Of a DNA stretch of 64,000 nt, positions 8,397 through 18,236 are shown piece by piece (position 1 is the stretch's first letter; each line of letters begins with the position of its first letter). The translations under genes were made by a program, and so were the position numbers. The stretch spans positions 806,001-870,000 of the forward strand of contig NZ_CP065915.1 of the NCBI RefSeq assembly GCF_016134045.1, written 5' to 3'. A model generated the notes under the pieces. That model was not told the origin of the DNA and did not search any database. It saw only the letters and a list, made by a program, of their open reading frames with translations. This stretch comes from Pelagovum pacificum (GTDB lineage: Bacteria; Pseudomonadota; Alphaproteobacteria; Rhodobacterales; Rhodobacteraceae).

Positions 8397-9650
8397 ATGG
8401 CCTATTCGGGCTGGCGCATTTTCAGGGAAGCCCTCTCGGGCAACAAGGGATGGGAGCGCGCGTGGCGCGACCCGGAGCCTAGGGCCGAGTACGACATCGT
8501 CATCATCGGCGGCGGCGGCCATGGCCTGTCGACCGCCTTCTACCTCGCCAAGGAACACGGGCTGAAGAACATCGCCGTGCTCGAGAAGGGTTATCTCGGC
8601 GGCGGCAACGTGGGCCGCAACACGACGATCGTGCGGGCCAACTACTACCTGCCGGGGAACTCGGAGTTCTATTCCCATTCGCTCAAGCTCTGGGAAGGAC
8701 TCGAGGGCGAGCTGAACTACAACGTGATGCACAGCCAGCGCGGGCTCATCAACCTGTTCCACAGCGACGGGCAGCGGGACGCCTTCGTGCGGCGCGGCAA
8801 CTCGATGATCAACCAGGGCGACGACGCGATCCTGCTCGACCGCGAGGGCGTGCGCGCGCATCTGCCCTACCTCGATTTCGACAATGCCCGCTTCCCGGTG
8901 CAGGGCGGTCTCTACCATCCTCGCGGCGGCACCGCCCGGCACGACGCGGTGGCCTGGGGCTATGCGCGCGGCGCCGATCAGCGTGGCGTCGACCTGATCC
9001 AGAACTGCGAGGTCACGGGCATCGACATCGAAGGCGGCAAGGTCCGGGGCGTCCAGACCACCCGCGGCGCGATCCGGGCGAAAAAGGTCGGCATCGTCAC
9101 GGCGGGCCGCTCCGGCCAGGTGGCGGCGATGGCGGGGATGCGCCTGCCGATCGAGAGCCATGTGCTTCAGGCTTTCGTGACCGAAGGGCTGAAGCCGGTG
9201 ATCGACCATGTCGTCAGCTTCGGCATGGGGCACTTCTACATCAGCCAGTCCGACAAGGGCGGCCTCGTCTTCGGTGGCGACCTCGATTTCTATGCCTCCT
9301 ACGCGCAGCGCGGCAACCTGCCGATCGTCGAGCACGTGATGGAGGCCGCGATGACGCTGATGCCGATGATCGGCAAAGCGAAGGTGCTGCGCAGCTGGGG
9401 CGGCATCATGGACATGACCCCCGACGGATCGCCGATCATCGACAAGACGGGGATCGACGGGCTCTACATCGACTGCGGCTGGTGTTACGGCGGCTTCAAG
9501 GCCGTGCCGGCCTCCGGCTTCTGCTTCGCGCATCTGATCGCGCAGGGCCGGCCGCACAAGTCGGCCGAGAAATTCAGGCTGGACCGGTTCAACACCGGCA
9601 TCGGCCTCATGGACGAGGAGGGAACCGGTGCGCAGCATAATCTCCACTAG
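8397..9650 (+). CDS. soxB: Sarcosine oxidase subunit beta
   Basis: A 417-residue flavoprotein subunit of heterotetrameric sarcosine oxidase, which converts sarcosine to glycine and passes the one-carbon unit to tetrahydrofolate. The FAD-binding loop DIVIIGGGGHGLSTAFYLA is near residue 35. H182 in GGTARHDAVAWG matches the histidine that carries covalent FMN. The C-terminal GWCYGGFKAVPASG stretch is conserved. The start MAYSGWRIFREAL fits known SoxB N-termini, with an AGGGG site upstream. It heads the operon soxB, two extra exported-protein genes, soxD, soxA and soxG. Confidence 0.96.
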   Translation: MAYSGWRIFREALSGNKGWERAWRDPEPRAEYDIVIIGGGGHGLSTAFYLAKEHGLKNIAVLEKGYLGGGNVGRNTTIVRANYYLPGNSEFYSHSLKLWEGLEGELNYNVMHSQRGLINLFHSDGQRDAFVRRGNSMINQGDDAILLDREGVRAHLPYLDFDNARFPVQGGLYHPRGGTARHDAVAWGYARGADQRGVDLIQNCEVTGIDIEGGKVRGVQTTRGAIRAKKVGIVTAGRSGQVAAMAGMRLPIESHVLQAFVTEGLKPVIDHVVSFGMGHFYISQSDKGGLVFGGDLDFYASYAQRGNLPIVEHVMEAAMTLMPMIGKAKVLRSWGGIMDMTPDGSPIIDKTGIDGLYIDCGWCYGGFKAVPASGFCFAHLIAQGRPHKSAEKFRLDRFNTGIGLMDEEGTGAQHNLH

Positions 9651-10119
9651 CATCGCAGGGCTGCTCTGCGTGACGGCCGCCGCTGCCGAGACGCCCGCGG
9701 GCTGCTACGTGCGCGAGTACGACGATGTCCACATCAAGTCCCACCCCGCGCAGACGGTGAAGTGGATCCGCATCGGCTTCGACCTGCTGCCCGACTACAG
9801 CGAGACGAATGCCTACGTGATCGCCCAGTTCCTCGACCGGGGCCGCGCGGCGGAGGACGGGGTCGGGGGCATGACGCTCGACCAGTCCGCGATCTGCTGG
9901 GAATACGAGGGCACCTGGAGCTGCGGCGTCGAGTGCGACGGCGGCAGCTTCGATATCACCCGGATCGACAGGGACATCCTCGAGATCCGAACGGGCCATT
10001 TCTCCATTGGTGACACCGAAGGGTGCGGCGGGTCCACGACCCTGGCCGAGGGAGAGTACGACGAGCCCACAACCTATCGCCTCTACCGCGCCAGCGACGG
10101 CGCGTGCCGAATGCAATGA
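9628..10119 (+). CDS. Exported hypothetical protein inside the sox operon
   Basis: A 163-residue protein with a clear signal peptide (MRSIISTSIAGLLCVTAAAA, cleavage likely near residue 20) and a mature, Cys-containing acidic domain (GCYVREYDD, SAICWEYEG, CGVECDGGSFDI, EGCGGSTTL). About seven cysteines in the mature part suggest disulfides in the periplasm. It starts at GTG 9628 inside the last codons of soxB, with a GGAGGG site 5 bases upstream, so it is translationally coupled to soxB. I do not recognise the family. It interrupts the usual soxB-soxD adjacency. Confidence 0.75.
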   Translation: MRSIISTSIAGLLCVTAAAAETPAGCYVREYDDVHIKSHPAQTVKWIRIGFDLLPDYSETNAYVIAQFLDRGRAAEDGVGGMTLDQSAICWEYEGTWSCGVECDGGSFDITRIDRDILEIRTGHFSIGDTEGCGGSTTLAEGEYDEPTTYRLYRASDGACRMQ

Positions 10120-10120
10120 C

Positions 10121-10567
10121 ATGACAAAATACTTCCTGATCCCCACTCTCCTTCTTCTTCTGACTGCCTGCGACCAGGCCGGGTTCTCCGGCTTCGGGTT
10201 CGGCGGCGGTGCCGATCCCACCGGTTGCGACAACCCTGTGGCCTGCACGGCGTCCGCCGGTGCGGTGGCCGAACTCAACGGCATGATCGGCCCGGTCGCG
10301 CCGGGCATCGACCTGCTGCAGGTCCAGCAGGACCGCGAGACGATCGTCGCCGACATCCGCGTGCCGCTGACCCAGTCCGACCTGACGACGCTGGGCGAAC
10401 CCGCGTTCCGCGCGCAGGCGGAGAACGCCTCGCGCGTTGCGATCTGCCGCAGCGTCGATGCCAACGTCCTGTTCGGCGCAGGCGTCCTGCTCCGTGTCCG
10501 CCCGCAGGGCACCGACGGCACCCAGTTCCCCGAGTTCACGCTGAATTCCTGTTCCGCCAACGTCTGA
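10121..10567 (+). CDS. Predicted lipoprotein inside the sox operon
   Basis: A 148-residue protein starting MTKYFLIPTLLLLLTACDQ, with an LTAC lipobox (Cys at 17) that Lgt would modify. The mature part begins with a Gly/Phe-rich linker (GFSGFGFGGG), then a small domain with LNGMIGPVAPGIDLLQVQQDRETIVADIR and several cysteines. The start at 10121 lies 1 base after the stop of the previous gene; a longer upstream frame has no lipobox context. Function is unknown. Position suggests co-expression with sarcosine oxidase, though all known Sox subunits are cytosolic. Confidence 0.78.
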   Translation: MTKYFLIPTLLLLLTACDQAGFSGFGFGGGADPTGCDNPVACTASAGAVAELNGMIGPVAPGIDLLQVQQDRETIVADIRVPLTQSDLTTLGEPAFRAQAENASRVAICRSVDANVLFGAGVLLRVRPQGTDGTQFPEFTLNSCSANV

Positions 10568-10570
10568 CCC

Positions 10571-10828
10571 ATGCGCATCCCCTGTCCCCATTGCGGCGCC
10601 CGCGACCGGCGCGAGTTCACCTACAAGGGCGCCGATCTCGCAGCCCCGGGCGGCACCGAATGGTCGGACGCATGGGACGACTACCTGCACCTGCGGGACA
10701 ATCCGGCGGGTGAGCTGACGGAACTCTGGTATCACGACCCCTGCGGCACCTGGGTCAGCGTGCGGCGTGACACCGTCAGCCATGCGGTGATCGGCTCCGC
10801 TGCCGCCTCGGCGGGGCGGCCCTCGTGA
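10571..10828 (+). CDS. soxD: Sarcosine oxidase subunit delta
   Basis: An 85-residue zinc-binding subunit. The metal ligands are visible as C5 and C8 (IPCPHCGARDRREF) with H55 and C58 (LWYHDPCGTWVSVRRDT), the pattern of SoxD structures. It is the smallest subunit of the heterotetramer. It starts 3 bases after the lipoprotein gene and ends overlapping the soxA GTG start (GTGA). Confidence 0.95.
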   Translation: MRIPCPHCGARDRREFTYKGADLAAPGGTEWSDAWDDYLHLRDNPAGELTELWYHDPCGTWVSVRRDTVSHAVIGSAAASAGRPS

Positions 10829-13752
10829 GGGTCGCAGGCAAGGGCATCTACGGCGACGCCAAGGCCGTCCCCTTCAGCTTCGACGGACAGAGCTTCGAGG
10901 CCCGCGAGGGCGACACGCTCGCCGCCGCGCTGCTGGCCAACGACGTCCGCCTCGTTGCGCGGTCCTTCAAGTATCACCGCCCGCGCGGCGTGCTGACCGC
11001 CGGCTCGGAAGAGCCGAACGCGCTCGTCACGGTCGGGCAGGGCGCGGCCCAGGTGCCCAACGTCCGCGCCACGGTGCAGGAGGTCTTTCCCGGCCTCGCC
11101 GCCCGCAGCCAGAACGCCTGGCCCTCGCTGAAGCGCGACGCGCTGGCGATCAACGACCTAATGTCGCCGTTCTTCGGCGCAGGCTTCTACTACAAGACCT
11201 TCATGTGGCCGAAGAGCTTCTGGGAGAAGGTCTACGAGCCGGCGATCCGCCGCGCCGCCGGGCTTGGCGCGCTGTCGGGCAAGCCAAATGACGAGGCCTA
11301 CGAGAAGGCCTTCGCCTTCTGTGACCTGCTGGTGATCGGTGCCGGCCCTGCCGGGCTGATGGCCGCACTGACCGCCGCCCGCGCCGGTGCGGACGTGATC
11401 CTCGCCGACGAGGACGCGCGGATGGGCGGCCGGCTCCTGTCGGAGACGCTGGAGGTCGACGGCACCGCCGGTCACGTCTGGGCGGCGGAGCTGCTCGACG
11501 AACTCGCCGGGATGCCCAACGTCCGCCTGATGAGCCGCACCACGGTGACAGGCGTCTACGATCACGGCACCTATGGCGCGCTCGAACGGGTCGGGCTGCA
11601 CCGTCCTGCCGCGCCCGACCTCGTGCGGGAGTGCTTCTGGCGGATCGTTGCCAGCCGGGCAGTGCTCTGCGCCGGCGCGCTGGAGCGGCACATCGCCTTC
11701 GCCGACAACGACCGGCCCGGTATCATGATGGCCTCCGCCGTGCGCGCCTACCTCAACCGCTGGGGCGTCGCGCCGGGACAGAACGTGACGATCTTCGCCA
11801 ACAACGACGCCGCGCACCGCACCGCCAAGGACCTGCTCGACGCCGGGGTGAAGGTGAACGGCGTGATCGACACCCGCGATCGGGAGCGTGTGCCGGAGTC
11901 GACCGACTACGAAGTCTTCATCAAGGGCCGGGTCACCGGCACCGCCGGGCGCCACGCGCTCGAGGAGATCGAGATCGAACACAAGAGCGGCGCGCGCACG
12001 CTCAAGACCGATTGCCTCGCCCTGTCGGGCGGCTGGAACCCGTCGCTGCACCTGACCTGCCACAGGGGCGCTCGGCCCGCCTGGTCGGGCCAGATCGCTG
12101 CCCACGTCCCGCCGGAGGGCGCGGTGCCGGGCCTCGCGGTCGCGGGCGCCGCGCGCGGCATCTTCTCCACCGCCGGTTGCCTCGAGGACGGGGTGAAGGC
12201 GGCGCTCTCCGCGCTGGGCGAGCTCGGCCTGTCGGCGCGCGACGTCGAGGTCCCGAAGGCCGAGGACGGCGCCTATGCCATCCGCCCCTTCTGGCGCGTC
12301 GCGGGCGAGGGGCGGGCATGGCTCGACTTCCAGAACGACGTGACCGTGAAGGACGTGGAGCAGGCTGCGAAAGAAGGCTTTCGCTCGGTCGAGCACATGA
12401 AGCGCTACACGACGCAGGGCATGGCCACCGATCAGGGCAAGAGCAGCAACGTCGCCGCGCTCGCCATCCTCGCCCACGTCACCGACCGCTCGATCCCCGA
12501 GACCGGCACCACGACCTACCGCCCGCCATTCTCGCCCGTCTCCATCGCCGCGATGGGCGCCGGCGGTCAGGGGCAGGGCTTCGCGCCCCGGCGACTGACG
12601 ACCTCGCACGAGGCGAGCGTCCAGAAAGGCGCGCCGATGATCGAGGCGGGGCTCTGGTATCGCCCCTCCTACTTTCCGCTCAGGGACGAGAAGACCTGGC
12701 GCCAGAGCTGCGACCGCGAAGTCGCGATGGTCCGCAATGCGGTCGGCGTGACCGACGTCTCGACACTGGGCAAGATCGACGTTCAGGGGCCGGATGCGGG
12801 CGCGTTCCTCGATTACGTCTACACCGGCACCTTCTCGACCCTTGCCGAGGGTCGTGTCCGCTACGGCGCGATGCTGCGCGAGGACGGTTTCGTCATGGAT
12901 GACGGCACCGCCGCGCGGTTGGGGGCGGACCACTACCTCGTGACCACGACCACCGCCGCGGCGGGACAGGTGATGCGCCACTTCGACTACGTCGCGCAGG
13001 TGCTGCGCCCCGACCTGTCGGTGCGCCATGCCAGCGTGACCGAGCAATGGGCGCAGTTCGCCGTCGCCGGCCCGCGGTCGAAGAAGCTGCTCGACGGGCT
13101 GCTCGACGCGCCCGCTGACCCTGCTTTCATGGCATGGGCGCCGGTCACCGTCTCCGGCGTCAGGGCGCGGCTGTTCCGGATCACCTTCTCGGGCGAACTC
13201 GGCTACGAACTGGCCGTGCCCGCGCGCTACGGGGCCGCCGTCTACCGAATGCTCGTCGCGCTGGCGGAGGGACTCGGCGGCGGCGCCTACGGGATGGAGG
13301 CGCTGAACGTGCTCCGGATCGAGAAGGGCTTCCTCACCCATGCGGAGCTCGACGGCCGCACCACCGCCTTCGACCTCGGGATGGAGCGGATGTGTTCCAC
13401 CAAGAAGGACTACGTCGGACGCGCCGCGGCGAGCCGCCCGGGCCTCACCGGCCCGGACCGGGATCAACTTGTCGGTCTGCGCGCCGCCGGGGCCGTGCGC
13501 CAGCTCACTGCCGGCGCCTACCTGTTCGCGCCCGGGGCGGAGCCGGTCAGCGACAGTGCGGAGGGCAACGTCACCTCGGCCTGCTACTCGCCGACGCTCG
13601 ACACCGGCATCGCGCTCGCCCTGCTGCGCGACGGGCGGGCGCGGCATGGCGAACATGTGAAGCTTGTCGATCACCTGCGCGGTATCGAAGCCCTGTGCGA
13701 AGTCTGCGACCCGGTGTTCTACGATCCCGAGGGAGGGCGCGCCCGTGGCTAG
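10825..13752 (+). CDS. soxA: Sarcosine oxidase subunit alpha
   Basis: A 975-residue subunit. In order: an N-terminal Fer2-like domain without iron-sulfur ligands (SFDGQSFEAREGDTLAAALL, FKYHRPRG), a NAD-binding Rossmann domain (LLVIGAGPAGLMAALTAA near residue 170, second site around 11700-11830), and a C-terminal aminomethyltransferase-like folate domain (about 600-970, with RITFSGELGYELAVPA and GMEALNVLRIEKGF). It binds NAD and tetrahydrofolate, so the methyl carbon leaves as 5,10-methylene-THF. The GTG start at 10825 overlaps the soxD stop. Confidence 0.96.
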   Translation: MRVAGKGIYGDAKAVPFSFDGQSFEAREGDTLAAALLANDVRLVARSFKYHRPRGVLTAGSEEPNALVTVGQGAAQVPNVRATVQEVFPGLAARSQNAWPSLKRDALAINDLMSPFFGAGFYYKTFMWPKSFWEKVYEPAIRRAAGLGALSGKPNDEAYEKAFAFCDLLVIGAGPAGLMAALTAARAGADVILADEDARMGGRLLSETLEVDGTAGHVWAAELLDELAGMPNVRLMSRTTVTGVYDHGTYGALERVGLHRPAAPDLVRECFWRIVASRAVLCAGALERHIAFADNDRPGIMMASAVRAYLNRWGVAPGQNVTIFANNDAAHRTAKDLLDAGVKVNGVIDTRDRERVPESTDYEVFIKGRVTGTAGRHALEEIEIEHKSGARTLKTDCLALSGGWNPSLHLTCHRGARPAWSGQIAAHVPPEGAVPGLAVAGAARGIFSTAGCLEDGVKAALSALGELGLSARDVEVPKAEDGAYAIRPFWRVAGEGRAWLDFQNDVTVKDVEQAAKEGFRSVEHMKRYTTQGMATDQGKSSNVAALAILAHVTDRSIPETGTTTYRPPFSPVSIAAMGAGGQGQGFAPRRLTTSHEASVQKGAPMIEAGLWYRPSYFPLRDEKTWRQSCDREVAMVRNAVGVTDVSTLGKIDVQGPDAGAFLDYVYTGTFSTLAEGRVRYGAMLREDGFVMDDGTAARLGADHYLVTTTTAAAGQVMRHFDYVAQVLRPDLSVRHASVTEQWAQFAVAGPRSKKLLDGLLDAPADPAFMAWAPVTVSGVRARLFRITFSGELGYELAVPARYGAAVYRMLVALAEGLGGGAYGMEALNVLRIEKGFLTHAELDGRTTAFDLGMERMCSTKKDYVGRAAASRPGLTGPDRDQLVGLRAAGAVRQLTAGAYLFAPGAEPVSDSAEGNVTSACYSPTLDTGIALALLRDGRARHGEHVKLVDHLRGIEALCEVCDPVFYDPEGGRARG

Positions 13753-14284
13753 GCTCCGGTCCCGCACCCCGTTCGAGGGGCTGCTGCCGATCACCATCGG
13801 CACGGTGCTGGTGGAAGAAGTCGTCCCCGGTCCGGTCCACCTTGTCGCGACCTTTGCCGGTCAGGAGGCCGGAGTCGGACGCGCGCTCGGCACCGGACTG
13901 TCGCTCGCCTTCCCCGCGCCCGGACAGGTGACCGAAGGACGCGACGCCCGCGCGATCTGGGTTGCGCCGGGCCAGGCGCTGGTCTTCGCTGCCGACCTGC
14001 CGGCCATCGCCCACGCAGCCGTCACCGACCAGTCCGACGCCTTCGCGATCTGCGCGGTGAGCGGCCCCGATGCGGCGGAACTGCTGTCCCGTCTTGTGCC
14101 CGTCGACCTGCGCCCGTCCGCGTTCCCGACGGGCACCACCGCGCGCACGCTCGTCGGACACATGACCGCCAGCGTCACCGCGGTGGAAAACGGGATCGAG
14201 ATCATGGTGTTCCGCTCGATGGCCGGCACCCTCGCCGAAGAGCTCAGCCACGCCGCGAGGCACCTCGCCGCGCGCCGCGCCTGA
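13745..14284 (+). CDS. soxG: Sarcosine oxidase subunit gamma
   Basis: A 179-residue subunit with a GcvT-like fold. Visible stretches include VARLRSRTPFEGLL at the start, IWVAPGQALVFA, AVTDQSDAFAICAVSGPDAAELLSRLVPVDL and FRSMAGTLAEEL, which fit SoxG. The GTG at 13745 overlaps soxA by 8 bases; an in-frame ATG 81 bases further upstream would give an extra N-terminus that overlaps soxA deeply and looks unlike the family. It ends the sox operon. Confidence 0.92.
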   Translation: MARLRSRTPFEGLLPITIGTVLVEEVVPGPVHLVATFAGQEAGVGRALGTGLSLAFPAPGQVTEGRDARAIWVAPGQALVFAADLPAIAHAAVTDQSDAFAICAVSGPDAAELLSRLVPVDLRPSAFPTGTTARTLVGHMTASVTAVENGIEIMVFRSMAGTLAEELSHAARHLAARRA

Positions 14285-14292
14285 CCCGCTCT

Positions 14293-14381
14293 CTCATCTG
14301 GCCGCAAATACCTCCGGGGTCCGGGGCAGAGCCCCGGCGGATCGACGCGCCGAAGGCGCGGCGATCCAGACCAGGGAAACG
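14293..14381. repeat. Dispersed hairpin repeat, copy A
   Basis: Two adjacent hairpins follow a CTCATCTGGCC-N2-AAATACCT leader: CCGGGGC-AGA-GCCCCGG, then a longer arm pair around GAAG (GGATCGACGCGCC with GGCGCGGCGATCC). The same arrangement, with decayed second hairpin, occurs at 61904-61991. It lies between the convergent soxG and the peptide ABC ATPase gene and may end both transcripts. Confidence 0.75.
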
Positions 14382-14382
14382 C

Positions 14383-15345
14383 TCAGCCCTCCAGCGGGTG
14401 GAAACAGGCCGCCTGCTGGGTGCCGAAGGTCGCGGTTTCCAGCGTCGGCACCTCCTCGGCGCATTTCTCCGTCGCGCGGGGGCAGCGCTTGCGGAAGGCG
14501 CAGCCCGACGGCGGGTTGAGCGGGTCGGGAAGTTCAGTCTCCCGACCCTCGGGCGCTTTCAACTCCCGCCCCACGACCGGCGCGGAATCCGCCAGGAGCT
14601 TGGTGTAGGGATGCCGGGGCGCGCGGAAGATGTCCTCCGCCCGGCCCAGTTCCACCACCGACCCGAAGTAGAGCACCGCGATCCGGTCGCAGACCGCCTC
14701 CACCACGGCGAGGTCGTGGGAAATGAACAGGTAGGTGAGGTCGAACTCCGTCTTGAGGTCCGCCAGCAGGTTCAGCACCTGCGCCTGCACCGATACGTCG
14801 AGCGCGGAGACCGGCTCATCCAGGATCAGGATCGAGGCCTGCGCGGCGAGCGCACGCGCGATGCCGATCCGCTGCGCCTGTCCGCCGGAGAACTCGTGCG
14901 GATAGCGGTCCAGGAATTCTTCCCGCAGGTTCACGCTGTCGAAGATCTCGGCGATGCGCTTCTGCCGCTCGGCCTTCGGCATCCCGTGCAGCCGCTTCAG
15001 CGGTGCCTCCATGATCTGGCGGATCGTCTTCCTCGGGTTCAGCGAGGAGATCGGGTCCTGGAAGACATATTGGATGCGCTTGCCGAAGACCGCCGGGTCG
15101 GCATTGTCGAGCGCCTGGCCGTCGATCTCCACCGTGCCGCCGGTCGGCGGCAGCAGCCCGACCAGCATCCGCGCAAGGGTGGATTTGCCGCAGCCGGACT
15201 CGCCGACGATGCCGAGCGTCTCGCCCTTCTCGACGGTGATGTTCACGGGGTGAACGGCGTGGACATGGCCCTTGGCCGCGCCGAACAGGGACTTGCCCAC
15301 GGCGAAGGTCTTCTTGAGGTCGGTCAGCTTGAGCGCGGCGGTCAT
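14383..15345 (-). CDS. Peptide-type ABC transporter ATP-binding protein (DppF/OppF-like)
   Basis: A 320-residue ABC ATPase. Walker A GESGCGKST is near residue 50, the signature is FSGGQAQRIGIARALA, Walker B is LILDEPVSALD, and the switch His is in FISHDLAVV. The C-terminal oligopeptide-transporter extension has the Cys cluster SGCAFRKRCPRATEKCAEE, seen in DppD/DppF-type proteins. The ATG at 15345 overlaps the stop of the fused permease/ATPase gene (ATGA). It is the last gene of a four-gene uptake operon whose solute is not evident. Confidence 0.93.
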   Translation of the reverse strand: MTAALKLTDLKKTFAVGKSLFGAAKGHVHAVHPVNITVEKGETLGIVGESGCGKSTLARMLVGLLPPTGGTVEIDGQALDNADPAVFGKRIQYVFQDPISSLNPRKTIRQIMEAPLKRLHGMPKAERQKRIAEIFDSVNLREEFLDRYPHEFSGGQAQRIGIARALAAQASILILDEPVSALDVSVQAQVLNLLADLKTEFDLTYLFISHDLAVVEAVCDRIAVLYFGSVVELGRAEDIFRAPRHPYTKLLADSAPVVGRELKAPEGRETELPDPLNPPSGCAFRKRCPRATEKCAEEVPTLETATFGTQQAACFHPLEG

Positions 15346-17221
15346 TGGGCGGCCTCCGTGGCCTGGCGTTCGACGGGATGCAGGCAGCGGGCGCGGTGGT
15401 TTCCGACCTTCGCCAGCGGGATCTCTCCCGACCGGCAATCCGCCTGCACCTTGTGGCAGCGGTCGGCGAAGGCGCAGCCCTCGGGCAACTTGTCGACGGC
15501 CGGTGGCAGGCCGGGGATCGCCTCGAGCCGCCGCTTGCCCTCGCCCAGTTCCGGCACGCAGGCCATGAGGCGGGCGGTGTAGGGATGGCGCGGGTTGTTG
15601 AGGATCTGGTCGGTGGTGCCTTCCTCGACGATCCGCCCGGCATACATCACCGCCGCCCGGTCGCAGAGCTGCGCCACGACGCCGAAGTCATGGGTGATGA
15701 AGATGATGGCGAGCCCGCGCGATTTCCGCAGGTCCGACAGCAGCGACAGGATCTGCGCCTGCACCGTGACGTCGAGCGCGGTCGTCGGCTCGTCGGCGAT
15801 GATGACGTCGGGATCGTTCGCGAGCGCCATGGCGATGCCGACCCGCTGGCGCATGCCGCCCGACATCTCGTGCGGGTAGGTGTCGATCCGGCTCTCGGCA
15901 TTCGGAATTCTCACGTCCTTCAGCAGCTGGATCGCCCGCTTGCGGGCTTCGCCCCGACCGATACCGTGATGCACCTTGATCGCCTCGATCAGCTGATCGC
16001 CGACCTTGTAGAGCGGATGGAGCGTGGCGAGCGGGTCCTGGAAGATGTAGGCGACCCGGTCGCCGCGCAACGAGCGCAGCTTGCCGTAGTCCGCGCCGAT
16101 CAGCTCCTCGTCCTTGTAGCGGGCCGAGCCGCCGGTGATCACACCCGGCGGAGAGGCGACGAGGCCCATGACCGACAGCGCCGTCACCGACTTGCCGGAG
16201 CCGGATTCGCCGATCAGGCCGAGGCACTCGCCCGGCGCGACATGGAGCGAGACCTCGTTCACCGCCTTGAAGACGCGCTTGCCGACGTGGAACTGTGTTT
16301 CGATGTCGGTCAGCGTCAGCACGCCGCTCTCGCGCGGCTCCGGCGCGGGCGCCTTGCGCTCCACCGTGGTGGCGGCCATCGGCCGCGACAGCGCGCCCGA
16401 GCGCAGGCGCGGGTCGAGCGCGTCGCGGATGCCGTCGCCGAGCAGGTTGATCGACATCACGATGATGAGGATCATCAGGCCCGGCGGATAGCTGACATGC
16501 GGGTCGGAGATCAGGCTGTCCTTCGCCAGACCCAGCATCGAGCCGAGATCGCTGTCGGGCGGCTGCGAACCGAGGCCGAGGAACGACAGGCCGGCGGTCT
16601 CGAGGATCATCCATCCGACCGTGGTCGAGGCCGCGACGACGATCACCGGCACGACGTTGGGGAGGATCTCGAACAGGATGATGCGCGCGTGGCTCATGCC
16701 TGCAAGGCGGGCGGCGTCGACGAATTCCTTGTGGGCGAGGCCCACGGTCACGCCCCGGATGTTGCGCGCGAAGAAGGGCACGTTCACCGCGGCGACGGCG
16801 ATCAGCGCGTTCATAAGGCCGGGCCCGAGCGCGGCGACGATGGCCAGTGCCAGCAGGATGTAGGGAAAGCCCATGATCATGTCGATCGCGCGCATCAGCA
16901 GGTTGTCTGTCCGTCCGCCGGCATAGCCCGCGATGATGCCGATCGCCGCGCCGACGACCGCCGCGATCACGGCCGAGATGAAGCCGATGGCGAGGCTCAC
17001 CCGTGTCCCCCAAAGGAGCCGCGACAGGATATCCCGCCCGAGGTGGTCGCTGCCGAGGAGATAGCCGGACTCTCCGAAGAAGGCGTTCTTGTTCGCCGGA
17101 TCGGTCGCGTTCGGCGCTTTCAGCGGCAGCAGCGGCGTGATGAGCGCGAGGACAACGACAAGGATCAGGATGATGCCGCCGGCCAGCGCCAGACGGTTGC
17201 GGGCGATCAGCTGCAGCGTCT

Positions 17222-17225
<4 letters not shown>
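15342..17225 (-). CDS. Fused peptide-type ABC permease (DppC-like) and ATPase (DppD-like)
   Basis: A 627-residue fusion. Residues 1-285 are a DppC-type permease: an N-terminal membrane anchor, periplasmic [20 protein letters not shown], a five-helix core and the EAA-type loop [25 protein letters not shown] linker rich in Pro and Glu (about 286-305) leads to a complete DppD-type ATPase with Walker [10 protein letters not shown] near 340, [36 protein letters not shown] and the C-terminal Cys cluster. One ATPase is therefore tied to one permease half. The ATG overlaps the DppB-like stop by 4 bases. Such fusions occur in alphaproteobacterial operons; I see no frame break that would suggest a sequencing artefact. 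Confidence 0.92.
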
Positions 17226-18175
<950 letters not shown>

Positions 18176-18201
18176 GGAGGTCTCCTCGGTGTGGAAGGTG
18201 G

Positions 18202-18229
18202 GAGGAGGCCGGCCCGCGCCGGCCTCCTC
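18202..18229 (-). terminator. Intercistronic hairpin after the binding-protein gene
   Basis: Perfect 11-base arms at 18202-18212 and 18219-18229 around a 6-base loop lie just past the binding-protein stop and before the permease gene. There is no T-run. Such hairpins usually stabilise the upstream mRNA or stop part of transcription, giving more binding protein than permease. Confidence 0.7.
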
Positions 18230-18236
18230 GAATGGC

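Noticed and set aside
8235..9653. A long minus-strand frame opposite soxB
   Set aside because: Its composition is that of an antisense shadow; only the short part outside soxB (8235-8340) looked protein-like and it matches nothing.
11158..13803. A very long open frame on the minus strand opposite soxA
   Set aside because: It mirrors soxA codon structure in GC-rich DNA, is rich in Arg, Gly, His and Val without domain features, and soxA is a clear full-length family member.
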